In this document: piece after piece, positions 1-7,567 of the stretch
Numbering within the stretch: the stretch's first letter is position 1
Layout of the letters: each line of letters starts with the position of its first letter
Assembly: GCF_014451325.2 (NCBI RefSeq)
Contig: NZ_JACSCH020000016.1
Span: 151,570 to 215,569 of the forward strand
Source: Streptomyces sp. CB02980
Lineage (GTDB): Bacteria; Actinomycetota; Actinomycetes; Streptomycetales; Streptomycetaceae
DNA: 64,000 bases
Direction of reading: 5' to 3'
Position numbers and translations under genes: made by a program
The notes under the pieces: model-generated
What the model was told of the DNA's origin: nothing
What the model saw: only the letters and a program-made list of their open reading frames with translations
The model's database searches: none

Positions 1-877
1 TGTCGACGACGTCGGTGTTGCCGAGTTCGGGGTACGCGGCGATGGCGGCCTGCGAGTGTCCGGGGAGGTCGATCTCGGGGACGACGGTGATGTGCCGCTC
101 GGCGGCGTACGCGACGATCTCGCGGATGTCGTCCTGGGTGTAGAACCCGCCGTGCGGGGTGTCGTCCCAGAGGGGCGAGGCGCGGTGGCCCCACTTGCTG
201 CGGGCCCGCCAGGAGCCGACCCCGGTGAGCCGGGGGTGGCGCTTGATCTCGATGCGCCAGCCCTGGTCGTCGGTGAGGTGGAAGTGGAAGACGTTGAGCT
301 TGTGGGCGGCGAGCAGGTCGAGGTAGCGCAGGACGTCGTCCTTGGGCATGAAGTGCCGGGAGACGTCGAGCATGAGGCCGCGCCAGCCGAAGCGGGGCCG
401 GTCCTCGACCGTCACGTACGGGAGGTCCCCGGCCCCGCCGGCCACGGGCGCCCTGCGGTACGCCTCCGGGCCGAGCAGCTGACGGAGGGTCTGGGCGCCC
501 CAGAACACCCCGGCGGGGCCGCCGCCCTCGACGACGACGGCGGCGTCGGGGTTCTCCGTGGTGAGGCGGTAGCCCTCGGGGCCGTGCTCCCGCTCCACGT
601 CCTCGCTGACGCGCAGCCGGATCGCGTGCGGGCCGGTGCCGTCGGCGAACGGCAGGCCGGTGGCGGCGCCGAGGACGGTGCGCAGCCAGCGGGCCGTGGA
701 CCCGGTGCCGGGTCCGGCGTCGAGGGTGGTCCGCTCGTCGAGCGAGAAGTGGCCCGGGGAGTCCCCGCGCACCTCTTGGAGGAGCGGCGCCGGGATCAGG
801 TCCGTGCCGGGGTACGGGTCGGTGGTCGTCGCGTCAGAGCGATCGGTGGTCATCGCGTCGGTCCGGTCGGCGGTCAT
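1..877 (-). CDS. beta-N-acetylhexosaminidase, GH20 family (N-terminal part, truncated by window edge)
   Basis: This is an exo-acting glycosidase predicted to release terminal N-acetylglucosamine from chitin- or peptidoglycan-derived oligosaccharides. About 292 residues are visible. They include the GH20 landmarks RGLMLDVSRHFMP, HLTDDQGWRIEIK and IDLPGHSQA, after an N-terminal GH20 accessory domain that ends at the GVFWGAQTLRQLL segment. The catalytic Asp-Glu pair lies beyond base 1. I chose the ATG at 877; a second in-frame ATG follows at codon 9, inside a short repeated segment (roughly MTADRTDA then MTTDRSDA). No signal peptide is seen, so a cytoplasmic enzyme acting on imported disaccharides is likely. 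The start lies 4 bases past the upstream permease stop, so it is the last visible gene of the sugar ABC operon. Confidence 0.93.
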   Translation of the reverse strand, partial: MTADRTDAMTTDRSDATTTDPYPGTDLIPAPLLQEVRGDSPGHFSLDERTTLDAGPGTGSTARWLRTVLGAATGLPFADGTGPHAIRLRVSEDVEREHGPEGYRLTTENPDAAVVVEGGGPAGVFWGAQTLRQLLGPEAYRRAPVAGGAGDLPYVTVEDRPRFGWRGLMLDVSRHFMPKDDVLRYLDLLAAHKLNVFHFHLTDDQGWRIEIKRHPRLTGVGSWRARSKWGHRASPLWDDTPHGGFYTQDDIREIVAYAAERHITVVPEIDLPGHSQAAIAAYPELGNTDVVD

Positions 878-881
878 CGCG

Positions 882-1730
882 TCAGTCCTTCACCGCCCCG
901 CCCAGTCCCGAGACCAGGCGGCGCTGTACGAGTACGAAGAAGACGAGCACCGGAACGGTCATCACGGTCGAGCCGGCCATGATGCCTCCCCAGTCGTTCT
1001 CGTCGGGCTTGAAGAAGACGAGCAGGGCCATGGGCAGCGTCGACTGCGAGGTGTCGCTGATGATGAACGACTTGGCGAAGAGGAAGTCGTTCCAGGTGGA
1101 GATGAACGAGAAGACGCTGGTGGCGACGAGGCCGGGGAAGACCAGCGGGAAGAGGATCTGCCACAGGAACCGGGTCCGGCTCGCCCCGTCGATCTGGGCC
1201 TGCTCCTCCAGGGCCTCCGGTACCGCCTTGACGAAGCCGCGCAGCATCCAGATCGCGAACGGCAGCGAGAAGGCGATGTGCGGCAGGATCAGCGAGCCGA
1301 GGGTGTTGAGCTGGCCGGCGTCCCGCATGAGGAAGAAGAGCGGGATGGTGAGGGCCTCCACCGGCACCATCTGGGCGACCAGGAACATGATCAGGAGCGT
1401 CGTCCGGAACCTGAAGCGGAACCGGGTGACGGCCGTCGCCGCGAGGAAGGCGATCAGCGCGGAGGCGAGGACGACCGTGCCCGCCACGATCAGCGAGTTC
1501 AGGAAGTAGCGGCCGAACTCCTGCTGTTCGAAGACGCGCCGGAACGAGTCGAGCGACGGGGAGAGCGTCCACGGCCTCGGCTCGGTGGACTGGATCTCAC
1601 CGGCCGGCTTGAAGGCCGACAGGACCATCCAGTACAGCGGGAAGGCGACGGCGGCCGCGACGAGCAGGGTGACGGCCTCGGCGGCGAGGCGTCCGGGGCG
1701 GCGGACGCGGAGAACGGACGTGGCGCTCAC
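882..1730 (-). CDS. carbohydrate ABC transporter permease, MalG-type
   Basis: This is an inner-membrane subunit of a CUT1-family sugar importer, 282 residues with about six membrane segments. The cytoplasmic EAA loop that docks to the ATPase is visible as EALEEQAQIDGASRTRF, followed by the conserved LFPLVFPGL. The GTG start at 1730 overlaps the stop of the upstream permease by four bases (GTGA), which indicates translational coupling. No ATPase gene is in the operon. Streptomyces sugar importers of this class usually share the MsiK ATPase encoded elsewhere, and that is inferred here. The neighbouring GH20 enzyme and a DasR-like operator suggest an amino-sugar oligomer as substrate, but the substrate cannot be read from the sequence. 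Confidence 0.93.
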   Translation of the reverse strand: MSATSVLRVRRPGRLAAEAVTLLVAAAVAFPLYWMVLSAFKPAGEIQSTEPRPWTLSPSLDSFRRVFEQQEFGRYFLNSLIVAGTVVLASALIAFLAATAVTRFRFRFRTTLLIMFLVAQMVPVEALTIPLFFLMRDAGQLNTLGSLILPHIAFSLPFAIWMLRGFVKAVPEALEEQAQIDGASRTRFLWQILFPLVFPGLVATSVFSFISTWNDFLFAKSFIISDTSQSTLPMALLVFFKPDENDWGGIMAGSTVMTVPVLVFFVLVQRRLVSGLGGAVKD

Positions 1731-2689
1731 AGTTCTTCTCCCTGACGTCGCAGCAGGCGCAGGTAGACGAGCGTCACGGCCAGCAGGATCAGCAGCATGA
1801 CGACGCCGATCGCCGAGCCCAGGCTGTACTGGGACGAGGCGAAGGCCTTCTGGTAGGCGTACACGTTGAGGACGAGGTTCTGGCCGGCGATGCCGCCGCC
1901 GTTCGTCATCACGTAGATCTGGGTGAAGACCTTGAAGTCCCAGATGATCGACTGGATCGTGACGACGACCAGGATCGGCCGGAGCACCGGCGCCATGACC
2001 GAGCGCCAGATCCGCCACTGCGAGGCGCCGTCGAGGGCGGCGGCCTCCAGGACCTCGGACGGGATGGCCTTGATGCCGGCGTAGACGGTGACCATCACGA
2101 ACGGGAAGGAACACCAGACGACTTCGAGGAGGACGAGGGCGAAGGCGCTGTACCGCCCGTACGTCCAGGAGAAGTCGCCAAGCCCGAGCAGCTTGTTGAC
2201 GGGGCCGAAGTCGGGGTCGAAGAGGAAGACCCAGACCGTGGAGCCGGTGATCGCGGGCGTGGCCCAGGCGCCGAGCGCGGCCATCATCAGGACGAACCGC
2301 GGCAGGGCACGCACGCGCGTGAGGAGTACGGCGAGGGCGCAGCCGACGGCGAGCGTGGTGACGACGCAGGCGGCGGCGAAGAGGACGGTGGCGAGGAGGA
2401 CCTGCCGGAACCGGGGGTCGGCGAAGAGGGTCGTGTAGTTGCCGAAGCCCTTGAACGAGGTGGGTTCGCCGCCGCTGACCTGGGCCTGGGTGTACTCCAG
2501 GAAGGAGATCAGGCCGAGCTGGTAGACGGGGTAGACGAGGAGTCCGCCGAGGACGGCGAGGGCGGGCAGCAGGTACAGCCAGGGGGTCCAGGGGCGGTGG
2601 CCCCTGGGGCCGCCGCGCCGGGCCGGCCGGGGGGCCGGGGGCCTGGTCGCACCCGGCCGCTTCTCGGTGACGGTGAGCTGGGTCGTCAT
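1727..2689 (-). CDS. carbohydrate ABC transporter permease, MalF-type
   Basis: Partner permease of the CUT1 importer, 320 residues. A basic, proline-rich cytoplasmic tail of about 35 residues precedes the first membrane segment (LYLLPALAVLGGLLVYPVY). Six membrane helices and the EAA loop (EVLEAAALDGASQWRIW) are visible. It starts at ATG 2689, only 5 bases after the binding-protein stop, and overlaps the next permease by four bases, so the genes form a tight operon. The pair would form the heterodimeric membrane channel that receives sugar from the lipoprotein encoded just upstream. Confidence 0.94.
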   Translation of the reverse strand: MTTQLTVTEKRPGATRPPAPRPARRGGPRGHRPWTPWLYLLPALAVLGGLLVYPVYQLGLISFLEYTQAQVSGGEPTSFKGFGNYTTLFADPRFRQVLLATVLFAAACVVTTLAVGCALAVLLTRVRALPRFVLMMAALGAWATPAITGSTVWVFLFDPDFGPVNKLLGLGDFSWTYGRYSAFALVLLEVVWCSFPFVMVTVYAGIKAIPSEVLEAAALDGASQWRIWRSVMAPVLRPILVVVTIQSIIWDFKVFTQIYVMTNGGGIAGQNLVLNVYAYQKAFASSQYSLGSAIGVVMLLILLAVTLVYLRLLRRQGEEL

Positions 2690-2694
2690 GCGGC

Positions 2695-4038
2695 TCAGCC
2701 CGCCGGCGCGAAGGCCGCGTCCATCTTCTTCGCCGCGTCGTCGGCCGCCGCCTTGACGTCCTTACGGCCGCTGACGACCTCCTGGAACATCGTGGGCAGG
2801 ACGAGGGAGGCGTCGATCTGACCCCAGCCGGGGGACGCCGGGACGAACCTGGTGCCGGCGCCGAGGGTGTCGATGAACGGCTTCACGAAGGGCTGCCGCT
2901 GGGCGGCGGCGGTCCGGACGTCGGTGTACGTGGGGAGGAAGCCCATCGCGTCGAAGAGCCTGCCCTGGGTCTCCTTGCCGGTGAGGGACTTGAGGAGGTC
3001 GACGGCGAGGCTGCGGTGGGAGGTGCTCTTGAGGACGCCGATGTTGTTGCCGCCCGCGAAGGCCGGGGCGATGGAGCCGGGGGTGGTGCCGGGCAGCGGG
3101 ACGACGGCGTACTTGCCCTTCACGGTGCCGGCCTCGACGGCGGCGTGGCTGAAGTCGCCGCCGATGGCCATGGCGGCCTTGCCCGAGGCGAAGGCGGTGA
3201 CGGTGGCGTTGCCGCCCATCTGGGCGCACTTGGCGGCGGGGCAGTTGTCGTCGCCGAAGAGCGAGGTGTAGGTGCTGATGCCCTTGACGGCGGCCTCGCT
3301 GTTGACGGCGGCCTTGTACGCGTCGCCGTTCGCGGTGGCGAGTTCGCCGCCGGCCGCCCAGACGAAGGGCATGGCCCCGTAGGTGTACGCGCCTCCGACG
3401 GCGATGCCGTACAGCTCGGGCTTGGCCTTGCGGATCTTCTTGGCGGTGGAGACGAGTTCGGCCTGGCTCTTGGGGGCGGTGAGGCCGAGTTCCCCGAACA
3501 CGTCGGTGCGGTAGTACAGGGCGCGGACGCCGACGAACAGCGGGGCGCCGTAGACCTTTCCGCCGACGGTGACGGACTGCTTGGCGGTGGGGTCGGTGTC
3601 CTTGGCCTCGTCCCAGGCGCCGAACTCGGTGCTGATGTCGGCGAGTCCGCCGTCCTTGACGTATCCGGCGGTGTCGGTGTTGCCGTACTCGATGAGGTCG
3701 GGGGCCGACTCGGGGTCGTTGAAGGCGGCCTTGACGCGCTGGGCGCGGGTCTCGACGGGTATGTACTCGACCTCGACCTTCGCGCCCTGGTGCTGCTTCT
3801 CGAAGGCGGCGACGGCCTGTGCGACGACCTGCTCCTTGGGCTTGTTGCTCACCTCCTGGAAGAGCCAGACCCGCAGGGTGCCGGTCTTCTCGTCCGTCGT
3901 GGCCTTGCCGTCGGACGTCTGGGGCGCGCAGGCCGTGGCGGTCAGGCCGGCCAGCAGAACTGCGGCCGCCGTGGCGGCGATGGGGGTCCCCCCTGCTCGA
4001 GCGAAGCCGAGAGTTCGGGGGAGGGCAGAAAGCTTCAT
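2695..4038 (-). CDS. extracellular sugar-binding lipoprotein of ABC importer
   Basis: Solute-binding protein of 447 residues, CUT1/SBP family 1. It has a lipoprotein signal peptide ending at Cys37 (GLTATAC), a basic N-terminus and the usual bilobal SBP body with the GKAAMAIGGDFS segment typical of maltose- and chitobiose-type binders. ATG 4038 is preceded by an AGGGGA ribosome site. Residues 7-21 of the signal peptide are encoded by a GC-rich palindromic element that looks like a Streptomyces intergenic repeat, so the leader has probably been remodelled by insertion. First gene of the operon; likely DasR-controlled through the site at 4137-4152. Confidence 0.93.
   Translation of the reverse strand: MKLSALPRTLGFARAGGTPIAATAAAVLLAGLTATACAPQTSDGKATTDEKTGTLRVWLFQEVSNKPKEQVVAQAVAAFEKQHQGAKVEVEYIPVETRAQRVKAAFNDPESAPDLIEYGNTDTAGYVKDGGLADISTEFGAWDEAKDTDPTAKQSVTVGGKVYGAPLFVGVRALYYRTDVFGELGLTAPKSQAELVSTAKKIRKAKPELYGIAVGGAYTYGAMPFVWAAGGELATANGDAYKAAVNSEAAVKGISTYTSLFGDDNCPAAKCAQMGGNATVTAFASGKAAMAIGGDFSHAAVEAGTVKGKYAVVPLPGTTPGSIAPAFAGGNNIGVLKSTSHRSLAVDLLKSLTGKETQGRLFDAMGFLPTYTDVRTAAAQRQPFVKPFIDTLGAGTRFVPASPGWGQIDASLVLPTMFQEVVSGRKDVKAAADDAAKKMDAAFAPAG
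3982..4025. repeat. palindromic Streptomyces-type repeat element inside a signal-peptide coding region
   Basis: The 44-base element begins GGGGGTCCCCCCTGC, contains CTCGAGCGAAGCCGAG and ends TTCGGGGGAGGG, so it is built from nested inverted repeats. A shorter relative (CTCCCCC, CGCTTCGCT, GGGGGACCCCC) is at 15441-15470. I recall elements of this look as common intergenic repeats in Streptomyces; here one is read in frame. Confidence 0.7.
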
Positions 4039-4063
4039 GACGGATCCCCTCCGGATGCGTGCG

Positions 4064-4099
4064 TTGCAACATGCGCAATGCGCGTTTCGTTCTGCACAA
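4064..4099. promoter_or_regulatory. TGCRCAA direct repeats and TTGC/GCAA palindrome (operator candidate)
   Basis: Upstream of the binding-protein start lie TTGCAACATGCGCAA (inverted TTGC...GCAA, 4064-4078) and TGCACAA at 4093-4099. The two TGCRCAA boxes start 21 bases apart, two helical turns. A third copy, TGCGCAA, lies at 4183-4189. The arrangement resembles operators of LacI-type sugar regulators, but no regulator gene is adjacent. Confidence 0.4.
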
Positions 4100-4136
4100 C
4101 ACGCGTGAGGTTAGGCGCGCCTCCGGTGGCCCGACA

Positions 4137-4152
4137 AGAGGTCTCGACCACC
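4137..4152. promoter_or_regulatory. DasR-type operator (dre-like site)
   Basis: AGAGGTCTCGACCACC matches the known GntR/DasR operator consensus A(G/C)TGGTCTAGACCA(G/C)T at 13 of 16 positions and keeps the GGTC/GACC arms. It lies about 100 bases upstream of the binding-protein ATG. DasR senses phosphorylated amino sugars and represses GlcNAc and chitobiose uptake genes in Streptomyces, which fits an operon ending in a GH20 enzyme. Confidence 0.6.
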
Positions 4153-4213
4153 TCAACCACTCCGTGACCGGCGGACGCACCCTGCGCAACGGCTCCGCGC
4201 ACCGGAGAACGAA

Positions 4214-4257
4214 ACGGCCCCCGTCACCCGTACCGAAGTACGCGTGACGGGGGCCGT
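4214..4257. terminator. hairpin terminator between DUF3039 gene and sugar operon
   Basis: Arms ACGGCCCCCGTCAC and GTGACGGGGGCCGT are extended inward by CGTAC/GTACG around a CGAA loop, with one C-C mismatch. It follows the DUF3039 stop on the minus strand and precedes the sugar operon promoter, so it insulates the two. Confidence 0.75.
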
Positions 4258-4286
4258 CCCCGACATTCCGGGACGTCAGGACACCT

Positions 4287-4574
4287 CTACTTGTCCTTGC
4301 CGCCCTTGTCCTTGTCGCCACCGCCGGCGCCCATGGAGTCGTAGATCTCCTTGCACATCGGACAGACCGGGTACTTCTTGGGGTCGCGCCCCGGCACCCA
4401 GACCTTTCCGCACAGCGCCACGACGGGCGTGCCGTCGAGGGCGCTCGCCATGATCTTGTCCTTCTGGACGTAATGGGCGTAGCGCTCGTGGTCGCCGTCA
4501 CCGTGGGACACCTGCGGCGTCGGCTCGACGAGGGTTCCCGTACCTGCCCCGCGCTCGGGCTCGAGAGTGCTCAT
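4287..4574 (-). CDS. DUF3039 domain protein
   Basis: Small conserved actinobacterial protein of 95 residues, function unknown. It carries the pattern HERYAHYVQKDKI, then ALCGKVWVP, then VCPMCKEIYDSM. The three cysteines could bind zinc (C-x18-C-x2-C). The tail is Gly/Asp/Lys-rich. I chose ATG 4574 over an in-frame TTG three codons upstream because no clear ribosome site favours the TTG. It stands between a terminator hairpin and the YqgE gene, in the same direction. The zinc-ribbon reading is an inference from cysteine spacing. Confidence 0.85.
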   Translation of the reverse strand: MSTLEPERGAGTGTLVEPTPQVSHGDGDHERYAHYVQKDKIMASALDGTPVVALCGKVWVPGRDPKKYPVCPMCKEIYDSMGAGGGDKDKGGKDK

Positions 4575-4604
4575 AAGGGCCAAGGGTACTGAAAGTCGGG
4601 GCCC

Positions 4605-5165
4605 TCAGTTGAGGGAGGGATCGTCCGGGTACGTCGCGATCATCGCGAGCTCGCCGCGCTGCCGCCGGAGCACCTGCCGCCAGAGCGTCTCGGGCCGGGG
4701 CGAGGAGACGTCGCCGGGCTCCGACTCGACCACGTACCAGGCCCCGTCGCCGAGCTCGGTCTCCAGCTGGCCGGGGCCCCAGCCCGCGTACCCGGCGAAG
4801 ATCCGCAGCGAGCCGAGGGCCGGTCCGAGCAGCTCGGGCGGGGTCTCCAGGTCGACCAGGCCGATCGCCCCGTGCACCCGCCGCCAACCGAGGGGCCCCT
4901 CGTCACCGGGGATCACGGCGACGCCGAGCGCGGCGTCGAGGGAGACCGGGCCGCCCTGGAAGACCACCCCGGGTTCGCCGGCGAGGCCGGCCCAGGGGGC
5001 GAGGATGTCGCCGACGGTCACCGGCGTCGGCCGGTTGAGGACCACACCGAGGGAGCCCTCGTCGTCGTGGTCGAGCAACAGCACCACCGCGCGGTCGAAA
5101 TTCGGGTCCGCGAGGGCGGGGGTGGCGACGAGCAGCCGTCCTGTGAGCGAGGACACCTCGGTCAT
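4605..5165 (-). CDS. YqgE/AlgH family protein (DUF179)
   Basis: Single-domain protein of 186 residues matching the YqgE/AlgH family: LTGRLLVATPALADPNFDRAVV at the start, LGVVLNRPT, VFQGGPVS, and FAGYAGWGPGQLE near residue 125. The biochemical role of the family is unsettled. ATG 5165 was chosen because the family motif begins a few residues later; an in-frame ATG lies at 5174. It runs opposite to murA, leaving a 290-base divergent region that must hold both promoters. Confidence 0.9.
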   Translation of the reverse strand: MTEVSSLTGRLLVATPALADPNFDRAVVLLLDHDDEGSLGVVLNRPTPVTVGDILAPWAGLAGEPGVVFQGGPVSLDAALGVAVIPGDEGPLGWRRVHGAIGLVDLETPPELLGPALGSLRIFAGYAGWGPGQLETELGDGAWYVVESEPGDVSSPRPETLWRQVLRRQRGELAMIATYPDDPSLN

Positions 5166-5454
5166 GCGACACATGATCCCGCATCTTCGGCGTTCGCGGG
5201 GGGTCTCGGACGGTACCGAGGGGCGCGATGTCCGGAACTCGCCGACCGTCGCAGTTCAGAGGGGACGGGGCGGGCCCGTGACGGCGCCCGGGCGGCACAA
5301 GCGGACGGTAACGCTCCGCAAGATCATGAGAACAGAGGGTGTTGTGCCGAATTCATTACATCTGACAGGCCCCCCGAGGCACCCAACAGAGGTCTCATGG
5401 CCCCTTACCCTTTTCACTGGCCACCCGACCGACCCACTCCGGAACGCGAGATTC

Positions 5455-6795
5455 ATGACCGGCACAGACGATGTCCTGCTTGTCCACGGCGGAACCCCGC
5501 TGGAGGGCGAGATCCGCGTCCGCGGCGCGAAGAACCTCGTGCCCAAGGCGATGGTCGCCGCCCTGCTCGGCAGCGGCCCCAGCCGCCTGCGCAATGTGCC
5601 CGACATCCGTGACGTCCGGGTGGTCCGCGGGCTGCTCCAGCTGCACGGCGTGACGGTCCGTCCGGGCGAGGAGCCCGGTGAGCTCGTCCTCGACCCGACG
5701 CACGTCGAGTCGGCGAACGTCGCCGACATCGATGCCCACGCCGGCTCGTCCCGCATCCCGATCCTCTTCTGCGGCCCGCTGCTGCACCGCCTCGGCCACG
5801 CCTTCATCCCGGGCCTGGGCGGCTGCGACATCGGCGGCCGGCCCATCGACTTCCACTTCGACGTGCTGCGCCAGTTCGGCGCCACCATCGAGAAGCGGGA
5901 CGACGGGCAGTACCTGGAGGCCCCGCAGCGTCTTCGCGGTTGCAAGATCCGGCTGCCGTACCCCTCGGTCGGTTCGACCGAGCAGGTGCTCCTCACGGCG
6001 GTACTCGCCGAGGGCGTCACCGAGCTGTCGAACGCCGCCGTGGAGCCCGAGATCGAGGACCTCATCTGCGTGCTGCAGAAGATGGGCGCGATCATCTCCA
6101 TGGACACCGACCGGACCATCCGGATCACCGGTGTCGACCGCCTCGACGGCTACACCCACCGGGCGCTCCCGGACCGCCTGGAGGCGGCCTCCTGGGCGTC
6201 CGCTGCGCTGGCGACCGAGGGCAACATCTACGTGCGCGGTGCCCAGCAGCGCTCGATGATGACCTTCCTCAACACCTACCGGAAGGTGGGTGGCGCCTTC
6301 GAGATCGACGACGAGGGCATCCGCTTCTGGCACCCGGGCGGCTCGCTCAACGCGATCCACCTGGAGACGGACGTGCACCCCGGCTTCCAGACGGACTGGC
6401 AGCAGCCGCTGGTCGTGGCCCTGACGCAGGCCTCCGGCCTCTCCATCATCCACGAGACGGTGTACGAGTCGCGGCTCGGCTTCACCTCCGCGCTCAACCA
6501 GATGGGCGCTCACATCCAGCTGTACCGCGAGTGCCTCGGCGGCTCCGACTGCCGCTTCGGCCAGCGCAACTTCCTGCACTCGGCGGTCGTGTCCGGCCCG
6601 ACGAAGCTCCAGGGCGCCGATCTGGTCATCCCCGACCTGCGCGGCGGCTTCTCGTACCTGATCGCGGCGCTCGCGGCGCAGGGCACCTCCCGGGTGCACG
6701 GCATCGAGCTGATCAACCGCGGCTACGAGAACTTCATGGAGAAGCTCGTCGAGCTCGGCGCCAAGGTCGAGCTCCCGGGCAGCGCGCTGGTCTGA
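5455..6795 (+). CDS. murA: UDP-N-acetylglucosamine 1-carboxyvinyltransferase MurA
   Basis: Catalyses the first committed step of peptidoglycan synthesis in the cytoplasm, moving enolpyruvate from PEP to UDP-GlcNAc. It has 446 residues, normal for the family. The UDP-GlcNAc contact pair Lys26-Asn27 is in RGAKN, and the catalytic loop reads GGCDIGGRP with Cys124 where fosfomycin-sensitive enzymes have cysteine. It keeps the two inside-out alpha/beta domains (for example DLRGGFSYLIAALAAQG near the C-terminus). ATG 5455 is the start that begins the family sequence; the open frame extends far upstream without homology. A strong hairpin follows the gene. Streptomyces often carry two MurA paralogues; only one is in view. 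Confidence 0.96.
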   Translation: MTGTDDVLLVHGGTPLEGEIRVRGAKNLVPKAMVAALLGSGPSRLRNVPDIRDVRVVRGLLQLHGVTVRPGEEPGELVLDPTHVESANVADIDAHAGSSRIPILFCGPLLHRLGHAFIPGLGGCDIGGRPIDFHFDVLRQFGATIEKRDDGQYLEAPQRLRGCKIRLPYPSVGSTEQVLLTAVLAEGVTELSNAAVEPEIEDLICVLQKMGAIISMDTDRTIRITGVDRLDGYTHRALPDRLEAASWASAALATEGNIYVRGAQQRSMMTFLNTYRKVGGAFEIDDEGIRFWHPGGSLNAIHLETDVHPGFQTDWQQPLVVALTQASGLSIIHETVYESRLGFTSALNQMGAHIQLYRECLGGSDCRFGQRNFLHSAVVSGPTKLQGADLVIPDLRGGFSYLIAALAAQGTSRVHGIELINRGYENFMEKLVELGAKVELPGSALV

Positions 6796-6899
6796 CCGGC
6801 CGTACGCGCGCCTGACCGCCCGTACGCGCGCGCGGGGACCCGCTCCCCGCGCGCGCACCCGGCGTCCGACCGCGTCAACGGGCCTCTGACGGGCAAACG

Positions 6900-6936
6900 A
6901 AAGGGCGGCCACCCCCTGACAGGGTGGCCGCCCTTT
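6900..6936. terminator. bidirectional hairpin terminator between murA and hup
   Basis: Perfect 15-bp stem, AAAGGGCGGCCACCC paired with GGGTGGCCGCCCTTT, 7-base loop. It sits between the convergent murA and HU genes and carries A/T runs at both ends, so it can serve both strands. Confidence 0.9.
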
Positions 6937-6973
6937 CTGTGCCTCCAGGCGGCCTTACGCGGCCTTGGCGGCC

Positions 6974-7255
6974 TTACTTGCCCTTGGCGGCTTCCTTGAG
7001 CTTCGAGCCCGCGGAGACCTTCACGCTGTAGCCGGCCGGGATGTTGATCGGGTCGCCGGTCTGCGGGTTACGAGCGGTGCGAGCGGCACGGTGGGTGCGC
7101 TCGAAGGTCAGGAAGCCGGGGATGGTGACCTTCTCGTCGCCCTTGGCGACGACCTCACCGACGGTCTCGGCGAGAGCGGCCAGCACGGCGTCGGCGTCCT
7201 TGCGGGTCACCTCGGCGCGGTCGGCCAGGGCGGCCACCAGCTCACTGCGGTTCAT
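6974..7255 (-). CDS. hup: HU family DNA-binding protein
   Basis: Nucleoid-associated protein of 93 residues, the standard short HU without the Lys/Ala-rich tail of the second Streptomyces HU paralogue. It shows the N-terminal helical dimerisation core (NRSELVAALADRAEVTRKDADAVL), IPGFLTFERTHRAARTARNPQTG of the DNA-binding arm, and an INIPAGYSVKVSAG core. It bends DNA and compacts the chromosome as a dimer. ATG 7255 has a GGGAG ribosome site. An 8-bp hairpin at 7294-7313 lies in the probable 5' untranslated region. Confidence 0.96.
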   Translation of the reverse strand: MNRSELVAALADRAEVTRKDADAVLAALAETVGEVVAKGDEKVTIPGFLTFERTHRAARTARNPQTGDPINIPAGYSVKVSAGSKLKEAAKGK

Positions 7256-7567
7256 GTTGTTACTCCCGTGTTCTTCTTGCCTGTGAGGCGTGCCACGCGG
7301 CGGAAGCCGCGTGATTGGGTACAGCGAAGCCGATGCTGCCAGGGCCTTCGGACAGTCCCCGGACCCGGGTCTAATGACAGACCCTCGCGCCCAAACACGC
7401 ATCCTGCCCCCACCAGCGGCGGGAACGCCAATCCGGCACCCCCTGGGGTCACACGAAAAGCGCCAGAGCCCCGTGGTGGTGACGTTCTGTCGACTCCGCG
7501 AAAACCATGCGGAGCCGAAAAGCCACCCTAAAGGCGGGTTTACGCCTCCGCGAATCGCGACGCGCCG
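7256..7567. other. intergenic region upstream of hup
   Basis: No gene recognised. It holds the hup leader with a perfect 8-bp hairpin (CACGCGGC/GCCGCGTG, 7294-7313) and presumably the hup promoter, which I could not assign. A short 5-bp stem (7531-7546) near the malic enzyme stop may be its terminator. Confidence 0.5.

Noticed and set aside
5335..5454. A sigma-70-type promoter for murA
   Set aside because: TTGTGC and AT-rich bases are present, but no -10 at proper spacing could be defended.
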